A stretch of DNA of 35,389 nt from Flavobacterium sp. (GTDB lineage: Bacteria > Bacteroidota > Bacteroidia > Flavobacteriales > Flavobacteriaceae), in contig JAHEZJ010000044.1 in the NCBI GenBank assembly GCA_023251135.1, positions 1 to 35,389 of the forward strand, given 5' to 3'. Within the stretch, counting starts at the first letter, position 1. The number at the start of each line of letters is the position of its first letter. Below the pieces are notes generated by a model. It saw nothing but the letters and a program-made list of their open reading frames with translations. It had not been told where the DNA came from and ran no database searches. This document shows positions 22,309-29,759 of the stretch, piece by piece. Position numbers and translations under genes: made by a program.

Positions 22309-22349
22309 GATACAACAAATTTGCTATAAAGATACAACAATTTTGTTGT
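22309..22349 (-). promoter_or_regulatory. Probable operator of the RES/Xre pair
   Basis: GATACAACAAATTTG (22309-22323) and GATACAACAATTTTG (22331-22345) are direct repeats 22 bp apart, about two helical turns. The second is part of a palindrome, ACAACAA-TT-TTGTTGT (22334-22349). The first repeat abuts the ATG. Confidence 0.65.
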
Positions 22350-22397
22350 TTGCTTTGGAGTTTAGAGAAAAATTAACTTAGAGGAAGGATGAAAAAG

Positions 22398-23159
22398 TTA
22401 GATTATCTTCTTGATCACTCGTAATTTATGGGTGTGTTTGTTTATTTCGGGATTGTAGATTCCTAAGTGGTCCAAACGATCAATACGAACTTTTCCACTG
22501 GCGTGAATAATGTAATTATTGTCCATAATGATACCAACATGTGTGATATTCCCTTCTTCGTTATCAAAAAAGGCCAGATCGCCGGGCTCACTTTCTTCGA
22601 TAAAACTCAAAGGTTCTCCGTCAAGAGCCTGTTGTGAGGCATCACGATGAATTTTGTAGCCGTTTAATTTGTAGACCATTTGGGTAAAACCGGAACAGTC
22701 AATTCCAAAAGGAGTTTTTCCTCCCCACAGATAGGGAGCATTCAAATACATAAAAGCCGTACTTATAATAGCGCTCTTAGGTTTTATGCCGCTGGTTTTG
22801 GTGCCTTCAAAATCAAAATTTGAAATGTTAATTTCATTATTGTTTAAAAAGGATAATGAAGCGCCAAGCGGAATTGGCAGTAGTAAATTATTCGAAGAAG
22901 TAATATAATCAATCAGGTCTGCATTTAGAATAATAGCTTCATTGCTTAATTGGTTGAAATTTGCTTCAGAGATAACCTGGTATTGTTTTGAATCTACCCA
23001 GCCTTCATAGTCATCGAACTGAATTCTTATTCGGGCCCATTGATTTTGGCGTTCTAAAATCTCGATATGTTCACCAAACAAAAGTTGAGTAACGATTTCA
23101 CTTCTGTCACTTGGCTCAGCTCGTACAGGTACTATGGCTAGATTGCAAATTCCGAACAT
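22398..23159 (-). CDS. NlpC/P60 cysteine peptidase with SH3b domain
   Basis: This 253-residue C40-family peptidase resembles dipeptidyl-peptidase VI/YkfC. An SH3b region is at about 8-62 (VPVRAEPSDRSEIVTQLLFG, EGWVDSKQY). A second, degenerate SH3-like region lies at 70-125. The NlpC/P60 domain runs from about 128 to 250, with catalytic C155 in DCSGFTQ, H207 in THVGII and H219 in HASGKV. It should cut gamma-D-Glu-diaminopimelate bonds in peptidoglycan fragments. No signal peptide is visible, so it may act in the cytoplasm on recycled muropeptides, as YkfC does. Confidence 0.87.
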   Translation of the reverse strand: MFGICNLAIVPVRAEPSDRSEIVTQLLFGEHIEILERQNQWARIRIQFDDYEGWVDSKQYQVISEANFNQLSNEAIILNADLIDYITSSNNLLLPIPLGASLSFLNNNEINISNFDFEGTKTSGIKPKSAIISTAFMYLNAPYLWGGKTPFGIDCSGFTQMVYKLNGYKIHRDASQQALDGEPLSFIEESEPGDLAFFDNEEGNITHVGIIMDNNYIIHASGKVRIDRLDHLGIYNPEINKHTHKLRVIKKII

Positions 23160-23182
23160 TTAGGGTAATTTATGAGTTGAAA

Positions 23183-23217
23183 ATTAGGAGTTATTTGCAA
23201 ATGAAATAACTCCTAAT
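23183..23217 (-). terminator. Terminator of the thiolase gene
   Basis: ATTAGGAGTTATTT (23183-23196) pairs perfectly with AAATAACTCCTAAT (23204-23217). It lies 11 bases past the thiolase stop; a short TTTT follows on the minus strand. Confidence 0.7.
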
Positions 23218-23227
23218 AAAATAGTAT

Positions 23228-24406
23228 TTAGGCTCTTTCGATAACAATTGCCGAAGCACCGCCACCACCGTTGCAAATTGCTGCAGCTCCGGTTTTAGCA
23301 TTGTTTTGTTCTAAAACACTTAGTAAAGTTACAATGATTCTTGCTCCTGAGCATCCTAGTGGATGTCCTAATGAAACAGCTCCTCCGTTTACGTTTACTT
23401 TGTCGTTATCAAGGCTAAGGATTTTTGAATTGGCTAATCCAACAACTGCGAATGCTTCGTTGAATTCGAAATAATCAACATCACTTATTGAAATTCCGGC
23501 TTTATCTAAGGCTTTTGGTAATGCTTTTGCAGGGCTTGTAGTAAACCATTTTGGCTCCTGAGCGGCATCGGCATAACCTTTTATGTAGGCTAATGGTTTT
23601 AATCCTAACGAGATTGCTTTTTCTTCAGACATCAAAACCAAAGCAGCAGCTCCGTCGTTGATAGTAGAAGCGTTTGCAGCAGTAACTGTTCCGTCTTTAG
23701 TAAAAACAGCACTTAACGAAGGGATCTTGTCTAATTTTACATTGGTATATTCTTCGTCTTTTGAAACGATGATAGGTTCACCACGTCTTTGTGGAACCTC
23801 TACAGGAACAATTTCGTTGTCAAATTTTCCGGCATCCCAGGCTTTTGCACTTCTTTCATAAGACTGAATAGCAAAATTATCCTGTTCTTCACGGCTGATG
23901 TTGTATTCAGACGCACATAAATCAGCGCAAACTCCCATTGCGTTGTTATCGTAAGCATCTGTCAAACCATCTTTCTGCATTCCGTCAAGTAAAGAAGCTG
24001 GGCCAAATTTAGTTCCGTTACGCATTTGTACGTAATGCGGAATCAAACTCATGTTTTCCATTCCTCCGGCTACTACGATTTCAGCATCACCACAAGCGAT
24101 AGCCTGTGCGGCGAACATAACAGCTTTCATTCCTGAAGCACAAACTTTGTTTATAGTTGTAGCGGCAACTTCTTCAGATAAACCTGCAAAAAGTGCAGCC
24201 TGACGTGCTGGTGCCTGGCCAACTCCGGCCTGTACCACATTACCCATAAAAACTTCATCAACTAATTTTGGGTCAAGGTTAATTTTTTGAAGTGCGCCTT
24301 TTATTGCGGCAGCACCTAATTTTGGTGCGGGTACGGTAGATAAACCTCCCATGAAACTTCCGATAGGTGTTCTAACGGCAGAAACGATAACAACTCTTTT
24401 GTTCAT
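23228..24406 (-). CDS. Acetyl-CoA C-acetyltransferase (thiolase)
   Basis: The 392-residue enzyme has all thiolase landmarks: nucleophile C89 in NKVCASGMKA, NEAFAVVG, H348 in GHPLGCSGAR, and C378 in CNGGGGAS. It joins or splits acetoacetyl-CoA in fatty-acid breakdown, ketone or mevalonate routes. Length and motifs fit the biosynthetic-type AtoB/PhaA group better than FadA, but the distinction is not certain. It stands alone with an excellent promoter and its own terminator, so it is probably expressed constitutively. Confidence 0.93.
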   Translation of the reverse strand: MNKRVVIVSAVRTPIGSFMGGLSTVPAPKLGAAAIKGALQKINLDPKLVDEVFMGNVVQAGVGQAPARQAALFAGLSEEVAATTINKVCASGMKAVMFAAQAIACGDAEIVVAGGMENMSLIPHYVQMRNGTKFGPASLLDGMQKDGLTDAYDNNAMGVCADLCASEYNISREEQDNFAIQSYERSAKAWDAGKFDNEIVPVEVPQRRGEPIIVSKDEEYTNVKLDKIPSLSAVFTKDGTVTAANASTINDGAAALVLMSEEKAISLGLKPLAYIKGYADAAQEPKWFTTSPAKALPKALDKAGISISDVDYFEFNEAFAVVGLANSKILSLDNDKVNVNGGAVSLGHPLGCSGARIIVTLLSVLEQNNAKTGAAAICNGGGGASAIVIERA

Positions 24407-24431
24407 TTTCTGTTAATATTAGTTAATCAAG

Positions 24432-24462
24432 CAAATTTACTCTTTATTTGAATAAATTCAAA
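24432..24462 (-). promoter_or_regulatory. Promoter of the thiolase gene
   Basis: On the minus strand TTTG (24459-24462), 19 bases and TAAATTTG (24432-24439) match the flavobacterial consensus exactly. The leader would be about 20 bases. Confidence 0.82.
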
Positions 24463-24582
24463 TTTTGAGGCAATTCGATTGGATTTTAAATTTAATATCA
24501 AATTTTTGTTAATTCTATTTGTTTGATAGTGAAGAGGTTTAAAAAAAAGATTGAAAAAAGACAAAAAAAAGCGTCGAAATAG

Positions 24583-24613
24583 TTGTGAGATATGGAATGT
24601 TGTCTTACATTTG
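24583..24613 (+). promoter_or_regulatory. Promoter of the tRNA cluster
   Basis: TTG (24583-24585), 20 bases and TACATTTG (24606-24613) match the consensus; the first tRNA begins 33 bases after the -7 box. Confidence 0.72.
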
Positions 24614-24645
24614 CAACCGCAAAACAGAACACGTTTCTTGAGCTT

Positions 24646-24729
24646 GGAGAGGTGCCAGAGCGGTAATGGAGCAGATTGCTAATCTGTCGACGGGTAACCG
24701 TCGCCAGGGTTCGAGTCCCTGTCTCTCCG
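24646..24729 (+). tRNA. tRNA-Ser (GCU anticodon)
   Basis: Acceptor GGAGAGG pairs with TCTCTCC (last pair G-T). Anticodon loop TTGCTAA gives GCT. The long variable arm CGACGG-GTAA-CCGTCG is typical of serine tRNA, and GGTTCGAGTCC is the T arm. CCA is not encoded. It reads AGC/AGU. Confidence 0.97.
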
Positions 24730-24742
24730 CTTAATTTTGCCT

Positions 24743-24817
24743 CGGGGTGTAGCGTAGCCCGGTTATCGCGCCTGCTTTGGGAGCAGGAGGCCGCAGGTTC
24801 GAATCCTGCCACCCCGA
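24743..24817 (+). tRNA. tRNA-Pro (UGG anticodon)
   Basis: Acceptor CGGGGTG/CACCCCG, anticodon stem CCTGC/GCAGG with loop TTTGGGA (TGG), and T arm GGTTCGAATCC. CCA is not encoded. Confidence 0.97.
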
Positions 24818-24848
24818 CAAAAACTTTGTCGGAAGTTTTATAACAAAT

Positions 24849-24922
<74 letters not shown>

Positions 24923-24924
24923 CG

Positions 24925-24955
24925 AAAAGCCACTCAAATCGAGTGGCTTTTTTGT
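24925..24955 (+). terminator. Terminator of the tRNA cluster
   Basis: AAAAGCCACTC (24925-24935), loop AAATC, GAGTGGCTTTT (24941-24951), then a T run. It begins two bases after tRNA-Arg. Confidence 0.95.
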
Positions 24956-25033
24956 TTTCTGATTCCTGATAAAGCAATTAGTGATAACCCACAGGACAAT
25001 GTGATAGAACCATTAATTTTAATAATAAAATAA

Positions 25034-25477
25034 ATGATGAATAAAAGACTAATTCGTGCTGTTATTTATGTGTGTTTTATACCTGGTTTGATTCTATTGG
25101 CGGGGGCATTTTATCTTTTTCAACAGAAATTAAATTTTATTGAAAAGGCAAATATTGTTTATGGTACAGTTATCGAATCGATACCTCTTGCTGGCAATAA
25201 GAATGGATCACTCTATTATCCCCATGTTTCATTTGTTACAAAATCAGGTAAACAAATAGATTTTACTTCTAATGTGGGTACTTCTCTTCCGAGTTATATT
25301 GAAGGAAGTTCAGTTAAGGTTTTGTATGATCCAACTAATCTGAATAAAGCGGAGATTGATGGGGTTTACGGTTATATTGTAGACCCAGTTCTTTTGGGCG
25401 GTCTTGGCGTATTTTTCCTTCTAATGGGTTTAGGTGCTATTTTAAACGAGTATCAAAAAAGCAGGAAAACGGACTGA
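25034..25477 (+). CDS. DUF3592 membrane protein
   Basis: This is a 147-residue inner-membrane protein with one helix near residues 8-28 and another near 115-137. Between them is a beta-rich extracytoplasmic stretch: YGTVIES, YYPHVSFVTKSGKQIDFTSNVGTS and YIEGSSVKVLYDPTNLNKAEID. This is the DUF3592 pattern, where the loop resembles a small beta-barrel domain. No function is established. It sits between the tRNA cluster and a convergent gene, with no clear promoter visible. Confidence 0.82.
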   Translation: MMNKRLIRAVIYVCFIPGLILLAGAFYLFQQKLNFIEKANIVYGTVIESIPLAGNKNGSLYYPHVSFVTKSGKQIDFTSNVGTSLPSYIEGSSVKVLYDPTNLNKAEIDGVYGYIVDPVLLGGLGVFFLLMGLGAILNEYQKSRKTD

Positions 25478-25547
25478 TATTGAGTTTTTAAACCTATATA
25501 ATATTAAAAGCAGAATAATAGACACTCAGAGGTAATGAGTTGGATGT

Positions 25548-25964
25548 TTACGGATTCTGGAATTTTACCGGGTTACTCGTATTAAAATGCTTTAGAATTT
25601 TTTTAGGGGCTCTGATGACTTCTTTGCGAATAGAATCAAACCATTCTACTTCTGTAACGAGCTCAGCACAGCATTCGTTTTTAGAATTAAAAAAGTAACT
25701 TTTAATAGTGATCTTGTCATTCATAAAACAATGTTTCATCTCAATAAAAAAAGGTTCAGTAAACATCAGGTTTTTATAGCGGACCAGTGCATATTTTCCT
25801 TCTTGCAAATCGAGTTGTAAAGAATTTAGCTTTTCTCTTGAAAATCCATTTTGAAATAAAAAGTGGTATAGTAATCGTAGCGTGTATGAATTGTACGCGG
25901 CCTTTTCCATAATCATAACATCGTTTACATCTTCACCGGTCACAACATAATTTTTGCAGATCAT
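25548..25964 (-). CDS. Hypothetical protein, possibly thioesterase-like
   Basis: A 138-residue soluble protein I do not firmly recognise. The order of elements resembles a small hot-dog thioesterase: a helix with YNSYTLRLLYHFLFQNGFSRE, then strands YALVRYKNLMFTEPFFIEMKH, ITIKSYFFNSKNECCAELVTEVEWFD. The text KYALVRYKNLMFTEPFFIE is close to the strand pattern of acyl-CoA thioesterases, but the usual catalytic Asp near the first helix is not obvious. There is no signal peptide and it is not in a visible operon. The terminator of the YceI cluster lies just upstream of it. Confidence 0.5.
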   Translation of the reverse strand: MICKNYVVTGEDVNDVMIMEKAAYNSYTLRLLYHFLFQNGFSREKLNSLQLDLQEGKYALVRYKNLMFTEPFFIEMKHCFMNDKITIKSYFFNSKNECCAELVTEVEWFDSIRKEVIRAPKKILKHFNTSNPVKFQNP

Positions 25965-25984
25965 TTGAATTTTATTTGAGTTAG

Positions 25985-26021
25985 TAAAAAAAGAGGCCAG
26001 CTAAGTATGAAACTGACCTCT
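25985..26021 (-). terminator. Terminator of the YceI cluster
   Basis: AGAGGCCAG (25992-26000) pairs with CTGACCTCT (26013-26021), one mismatch, followed on the minus strand by TTTTTTACTAA. Confidence 0.7.
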
Positions 26022-26128
26022 GGTTAATAGTCATGCTGAATAATCTTTCAAGGTAGAAAGTTATTGGAGTAGTAAATGTTGAATTGCAAAACGTTATTTA
26101 CCAGTTAAGCCTGATCTGTTGGAATGGA

Positions 26129-26683
26129 TTATTTAACCAATAAAAAATTGTAACTAATCTTGATTTTGTCCGCAATTTTCTTTCTGACCAGACTTGGTAT
26201 TTCGATATCAAAATCTTCGGGTTTGACTTCAAATGAACCTACAGTACTAAGGCTATTGGCTGCTTTGGATATTTTGAGGATTACTGTTATAGGTTTTGTT
26301 TTTCCATGAATGGTAAGATCGCCTTTTAAGGTGAAATTTTTAGGAGTACCGGTAATTTTGGAAATGTCAAAATCTTCTAATTTACCTTTTAAAGTCGCTT
26401 TTGAAAATTTTTCAGATTCCATATAATTTTCGTTGAAATGTTCCTCCATTAAAGCAACTTTAAATCGGAAACCTTTTATAAGAGCCAGAGCGGCAAAATC
26501 CCCTGTGGATTGATCCAAAATTGCAGACACACTTTTGTTTTCGGCGGCAACTTCTTCATACGAAGGCACAGTAGCTTGAAATTTTATATTACCTGTTTTT
26601 GTGATTACTTTTTGTGCATATCCATTGGTATGTATTAAAATGAGTAAGAGCACTATAGAGAAATTAATAAACGATTTTTTCAT
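26129..26683 (-). CDS. YceI-family secreted protein
   Basis: This 184-residue protein begins with a signal peptide (MKKSFINFSIVLLLILIHTNGYAQ) and continues with the YceI lipocalin-like fold: GNIKFQATVPSYEEVAAENKSV, FSKATLKGKLEDFD, NFTLKGDLTIHGKTKPITV. YceI proteins are periplasmic carriers that bind isoprenoid-type lipids such as ubiquinone precursors. An upstream in-frame ATG at 26719 would place a charged segment before the signal peptide, so 26683 is chosen. It starts five bases after the cytochrome gene and ends a four-gene run. Confidence 0.87.
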   Translation of the reverse strand: MKKSFINFSIVLLLILIHTNGYAQKVITKTGNIKFQATVPSYEEVAAENKSVSAILDQSTGDFAALALIKGFRFKVALMEEHFNENYMESEKFSKATLKGKLEDFDISKITGTPKNFTLKGDLTIHGKTKPITVILKISKAANSLSTVGSFEVKPEDFDIEIPSLVRKKIADKIKISYNFLLVK

Positions 26684-26688
26684 AATAA

Positions 26689-27081
26689 TTAGTTTTCTTT
26701 TAGTCCGTCTGTATTCCATTTCACAATCAAATCAATATTTGCCTGTGACATTCTTCCGGCCTGAGGCATAATGCCTTGTTGACCATTTTGTAGTTGAATT
26801 CGGTTCAGTAAACCTGCACCTTCAGTAGCTGTTTTTACTTCCGCATAAGTGGTCAGAGGTCTGAAACCTGCCGATCTTCCACTTTGATGACAGCCTACGC
26901 AATTGGCATCAATAATTGCTTTTACATTTTTAGAATAGCTAATAGTAACTACCGGGTTTGGTCCTGGAGTTGGAGTTTCTGTAACCGGAGGAGTTTCTAT
27001 ATCTTGGTAGGTATCAGAATCACTGCAGCTTATAAGTGTTAGTGCGGCTGCTAAAATTGTAATTGCTACTGTTTTTTTCAT
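26689..27081 (-). CDS. Mono-haem cytochrome c-like lipoprotein
   Basis: This 130-residue protein has a lipoprotein signal ending LISC (C19), a Pro/Thr linker at 30-45, and one haem-binding motif CVGCH at 61-65. M105 in GIMPQ or M111 could be the distal haem ligand. It should be an outer- or inner-membrane-anchored periplasmic electron carrier. The small size and single haem fit cytochromes of unknown partner common in Bacteroidota. It lies between a DUF5777 barrel and YceI with gaps of 20 and 5 bases. Confidence 0.85.
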   Translation of the reverse strand: MKKTVAITILAAALTLISCSDSDTYQDIETPPVTETPTPGPNPVVTISYSKNVKAIIDANCVGCHQSGRSAGFRPLTTYAEVKTATEGAGLLNRIQLQNGQQGIMPQAGRMSQANIDLIVKWNTDGLKEN

Positions 27082-27101
27082 AGTTGGCTTGTTTATAGTT
27101 A

Positions 27102-27944
27102 TTAAAATACTCTGTATAAGTTAAATCCGAAAAAGAAATCCCCTTTCCCCCAGTTTCCAGCGGCATTGGTAAGGTATCCGCTTTCGCTCATGGCTTGTGA
27201 ATTGGTAAAGATTAATTGAAAAACATGTCCTCCGGTTTCAACATCGAGACCGACAGACAATGGATTTTCATAGAAATTGGGTTTATTAAAATTGTGCATG
27301 TATTCTAAATTGACAGATAATCTTTTTGTGATTTTATAACGTCCGCCACCGCCAAAAGAAAATTGGTTGTCTCTTTCTAAGTCTGGATTGTAAAGATTTC
27401 TATGCACAAATGAGGGTACTAGTTCTACCGATAGTTTTTCGCTAACTTTTCTCGATATCAGCAATTGTTGTACGTAGGTCGTACGATGCTTAAATTCTAA
27501 ACCGGGATATTGATCTTTTTCCAGGAATGTATTGATATCCAAAACACTGTAACCAACAATGTCTACAGGGAAACTATTGCTTTGCCTCATCATTCGGTAT
27601 TTAACTCCTGTTTCATACAATTTATTCAATGTATGTCTGGAAAGACTCACAGACAGCCAATCGGTAACCCCATAAATACCGCCAAGTTTTGTAGTGGCGT
27701 TATCAAGACCAAAAAAACTGTCTAAACCGTCTTTAACGGTGCCAAAACGGTGGGAGACTACAAAATAGAACTCTTTTTTAGCAGGCATTTTTGTGGTTTG
27801 TAAGGTTACCAACTGCAAAGCTTTAAAAGTTGCTGTAGAAAAGTTTTCCTGCACCTGAGTCGAATCAAGGCTGTTTAGTAAATCATCTTGCGAATAGGCT
27901 ATGGTGGCCAGGAAAAAGCAGATTGGGACTAAAAATTTTTTCAT
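27102..27944 (-). CDS. DUF5777 beta-barrel protein
   Basis: This 280-residue protein has a signal peptide (MKKFLVPICFFLATIAYSQ) followed by alternating hydrophobic strands of an outer-membrane barrel, for example FYFVVSHRFGTVKDGLDSFFGLDNA, DWLSVSLSRH and GGRYKITKRLSVNLEYMHNF. It ends in aromatic residues (FFGFNLYRVF), like other barrels. The text matches the DUF5777 family as I know it. A frame extension to 28019 exists, but the signal peptide fixes the start at 27944. Partners either side (OB-fold, cytochrome, YceI) suggest one envelope unit, role unknown. Confidence 0.82.
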   Translation of the reverse strand: MKKFLVPICFFLATIAYSQDDLLNSLDSTQVQENFSTATFKALQLVTLQTTKMPAKKEFYFVVSHRFGTVKDGLDSFFGLDNATTKLGGIYGVTDWLSVSLSRHTLNKLYETGVKYRMMRQSNSFPVDIVGYSVLDINTFLEKDQYPGLEFKHRTTYVQQLLISRKVSEKLSVELVPSFVHRNLYNPDLERDNQFSFGGGGRYKITKRLSVNLEYMHNFNKPNFYENPLSVGLDVETGGHVFQLIFTNSQAMSESGYLTNAAGNWGKGDFFFGFNLYRVF

Positions 27945-27960
27945 AAATGGATGAATTGAT

Positions 27961-28356
27961 TTATTTATTAATGGTGCACTGGTCCAGTTTGACTTCTTGA
28001 AATAGTTCATCAAAGCCAATGCATTTGCCTTTAACGGTTACTTTGTTGTTCAATAACTTGTCTTTTGTTTTTTTGGTAAACAGGCAAAAAATATTGTTTT
28101 CAAGTATCACAACAGAATCGGTTTCTTTGGTTACTTTGCCGGTTATTTCTATGGTTTTATTGAGATATAATGAATCTGCTTTTTCTGTATTTGAGTTATA
28201 ATCATTCAGTAATTTTGTTGTAGTTATGCTAAATTCAGGTATTTCAGATGCTATATTGCGTGCCTCCTTAAAGACAAAACCATAATAAAAATAGAGGCCT
28301 GCTGAAATCAATACCAACGAGGCTGTAATTGCAAATGCGATTCTTTTTGGATTCAT
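27961..28356 (-). CDS. OB-fold (tRNA_anti-like) membrane-anchored protein
   Basis: A 131-residue protein with one N-terminal helix (IAFAITASLVLISAGLYFYYGFVF) and an OB-fold domain at about 60-128. KTIEITGKVTKETDSVVILEN and NNKVTVKGKCIGFDELFQEVKLDQCTIN are the OB strands. It resembles the tRNA_anti-like domain family found in Bacteroidota envelope clusters. The OB part should lie outside the cytoplasm. It is the first gene of the run OB-fold/DUF5777/cytochrome/YceI; the next gene starts 16 bases after its stop. Confidence 0.78.
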   Translation of the reverse strand: MNPKRIAFAITASLVLISAGLYFYYGFVFKEARNIASEIPEFSITTTKLLNDYNSNTEKADSLYLNKTIEITGKVTKETDSVVILENNIFCLFTKKTKDKLLNNKVTVKGKCIGFDELFQEVKLDQCTINK

Positions 28357-28363
28357 TTTTTAT

Positions 28364-28400
28364 TTTTTTGGATAGGGTTCAGTAGTAAAACAGCTTTGAT
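28364..28400. repeat. 37-bp repeat, copy A
   Basis: This copy matches 29643-29679 at 33 of 37 positions, with 18 identical bases at one end (TAGTAAAACAGCTTTGAT). It lies 8 bases upstream of the OB-fold gene, where regulatory sequence would be. Confidence 0.7.
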
Positions 28401-28486
28401 GCGGATTAGTCTGCTTAAAAAGAAAGAAGCATGAAATTCTAAGATCCAGACCCTTAGTTTTTGTAATGTTGAGGAAATGATGAAGA

Positions 28487-28523
28487 TTCAAATTAGCTCA
28501 ACAGTACATTGAACTAATTTGAA
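28487..28523. repeat. 10-bp inverted repeat
   Basis: TTCAAATTAG (28487-28496) and CTAATTTGAA (28514-28523) are perfectly complementary, and the spacer adds TCAA/TTGA. It lies 52 bases past the lipoprotein stop and 130 bases before the OB-fold gene; a terminator, operator or mRNA hairpin are all possible. No T run follows. Confidence 0.6.
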
Positions 28524-28574
28524 CAACAATAGGTTAGGACCTATAAAAGAATTTGATTGAAAAAGTGTGCCTTT

Positions 28575-29450
28575 TTAGATCGCAAGTGGCGAGTCTTTTA
28601 CAGGTACCGGCCAAACGGCAGGGCTTGGAAAGCTGATTCCTTTATTGGAACCTCTTACGCTGGCATCTTGTCCAAAATAATACAAAGGCCAGCCGTTGTA
28701 AACCAATTGAGATTTACCAAATACAGTAATTACAGAAAATTTAGATTTATCAAGAATAGAAGGGACAACTATTTTGTCTGTTTCATATATAGGCCAAACG
28801 GCATTGTTTGAGAAATCTGCTTTTGTAAAATTGTTTTTCTTGAAATTATCATTTTTAAAAGTATACAGTGTCAATCCTTTTGCATCTGTAAAGTACGTTG
28901 TGAGGCCATCGCCAACGGTGTAATCAGATTTGTAGTTTTTGCCGTCATGCCCAAGAAGCTGACTTCTGACTAACATAATCGAATAGTCCGGTTTTGCTAT
29001 AAACCACACACCGCCAACACCATCTCCTGTGGTTTGTCCGGCAGTTTCCGGTGTATTTGTTCCATTTATACTTGGTGCATAATAATACAATGGCCATCCT
29101 TTGTAGGTTAGCTGTTTTTTGCCCGATGTGGTAGTTATAGTTGCAAAATCAGAAAGTGTCAATCCTGTGCTTAATTTTTCAGCGGTTAAATTATCTACAT
29201 AAAATGGAGGCCACACGGCTTCACATCCACCTGTGCAAGAGGCTTGTCCCTTTGCATCTGTTGCGAAAAAGTATAAAGATTTACCATCTTTATCAGAAAG
29301 ATAAGAACCTAATGTAGTACTTGTAGAAAGTGCAATTTCTTTTTTTGCTTCCGGAGTAACAGTGTCGCTATCCTTGTCATTGCTACAGCTTGTAAAAAAT
29401 AGTGTTGCTGTAACGGCAGCAAAAGCCAGTTTAAGTTGTTTTGATTTCAT
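28575..29450 (-). CDS. PF03640-type secreted-repeat lipoprotein
   Basis: This 291-residue lipoprotein (signal ending TSC, C21) has two pairs of the secreted repeat of unknown function. Each repeat has the form of a strand with SLYFF or TLYTF followed by AVWP and GWPLYYY, visible at GSYLSDKDGKSLYFFATD, EAVWPPF, GKKQLTYKGWPLYYYAP, GLTLYTFKND and SQLVYNGWPLYYFG. The repeat occurs widely in bacterial envelope proteins; function is unknown. It lies between the TonB-receptor gene and the OB-fold cluster, all on the minus strand. A 305-bp leader with three hairpins precedes it. Confidence 0.82.
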   Translation of the reverse strand: MKSKQLKLAFAAVTATLFFTSCSNDKDSDTVTPEAKKEIALSTSTTLGSYLSDKDGKSLYFFATDAKGQASCTGGCEAVWPPFYVDNLTAEKLSTGLTLSDFATITTTSGKKQLTYKGWPLYYYAPSINGTNTPETAGQTTGDGVGGVWFIAKPDYSIMLVRSQLLGHDGKNYKSDYTVGDGLTTYFTDAKGLTLYTFKNDNFKKNNFTKADFSNNAVWPIYETDKIVVPSILDKSKFSVITVFGKSQLVYNGWPLYYFGQDASVRGSNKGISFPSPAVWPVPVKDSPLAI

Positions 29451-29755
29451 TATTTTTTAGTTTAGTTAATTTGAAGTGGGGAATATGGGTTGCATATTCA
29501 GTAAAATGTTAATTGTGGTAGCAGCAATAAGTATTTGCGTCTAACAGGCACTTCGTGCAGTAAATTTGATGACTACGAACTGTCGTAGAAAAAATATGCC
29601 AGTCGGCATTGGATTAAGTTTTTTGATAGAGCCACTTTTACTTTTTTTTGATAAGATTCAATAGTAAAACAGCTTTGATAAAGGTTACCCTACCAAAGAA
29701 TTGTTATTTTATTAAAAAAAAGAAAAGTAATTTTTGTTAACCTTGTAGGATAAGG
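29451..29755 (-). other. Intergenic leader with hairpin array
   Basis: No gene is supported. Three short hairpins follow each other: GCAC-TTC-GTGC (29548-29558), CTACGA-ACTG-TCGTAG (29573-29588) and ATGCC-AGTC-GGCAT (29596-29609). Copy B of the 37-bp repeat is at 29643-29679, and a GTAGGGTAA motif (minus strand) is at 29685-29693. TTAACCTT/AAGGTTAA (29737-29759) overlaps the receptor stop codon and may end that transcript. Confidence 0.65.
29643..29679. repeat. 37-bp repeat, copy B
   Basis: Second copy of the repeat at 28364-28400, 33 of 37 positions identical. It lies 190 bases upstream of the PF03640 lipoprotein gene. Confidence 0.7.
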
Positions 29756-29759
29756 TTAA
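29737..29759 (-). terminator. Hairpin overlapping the receptor stop codon
   Basis: TTAACCTT (29737-29744) pairs with AAGGTTAA (29752-29759). A T-rich stretch, not an immediate T run, follows on the minus strand. Confidence 0.5.

Noticed and set aside
26039-26066. Hairpin AATAATCTTTC/GAAAGTTATT
   Set aside because: The arms need a bulge and no T run follows; the better terminator is at 25992-26021.
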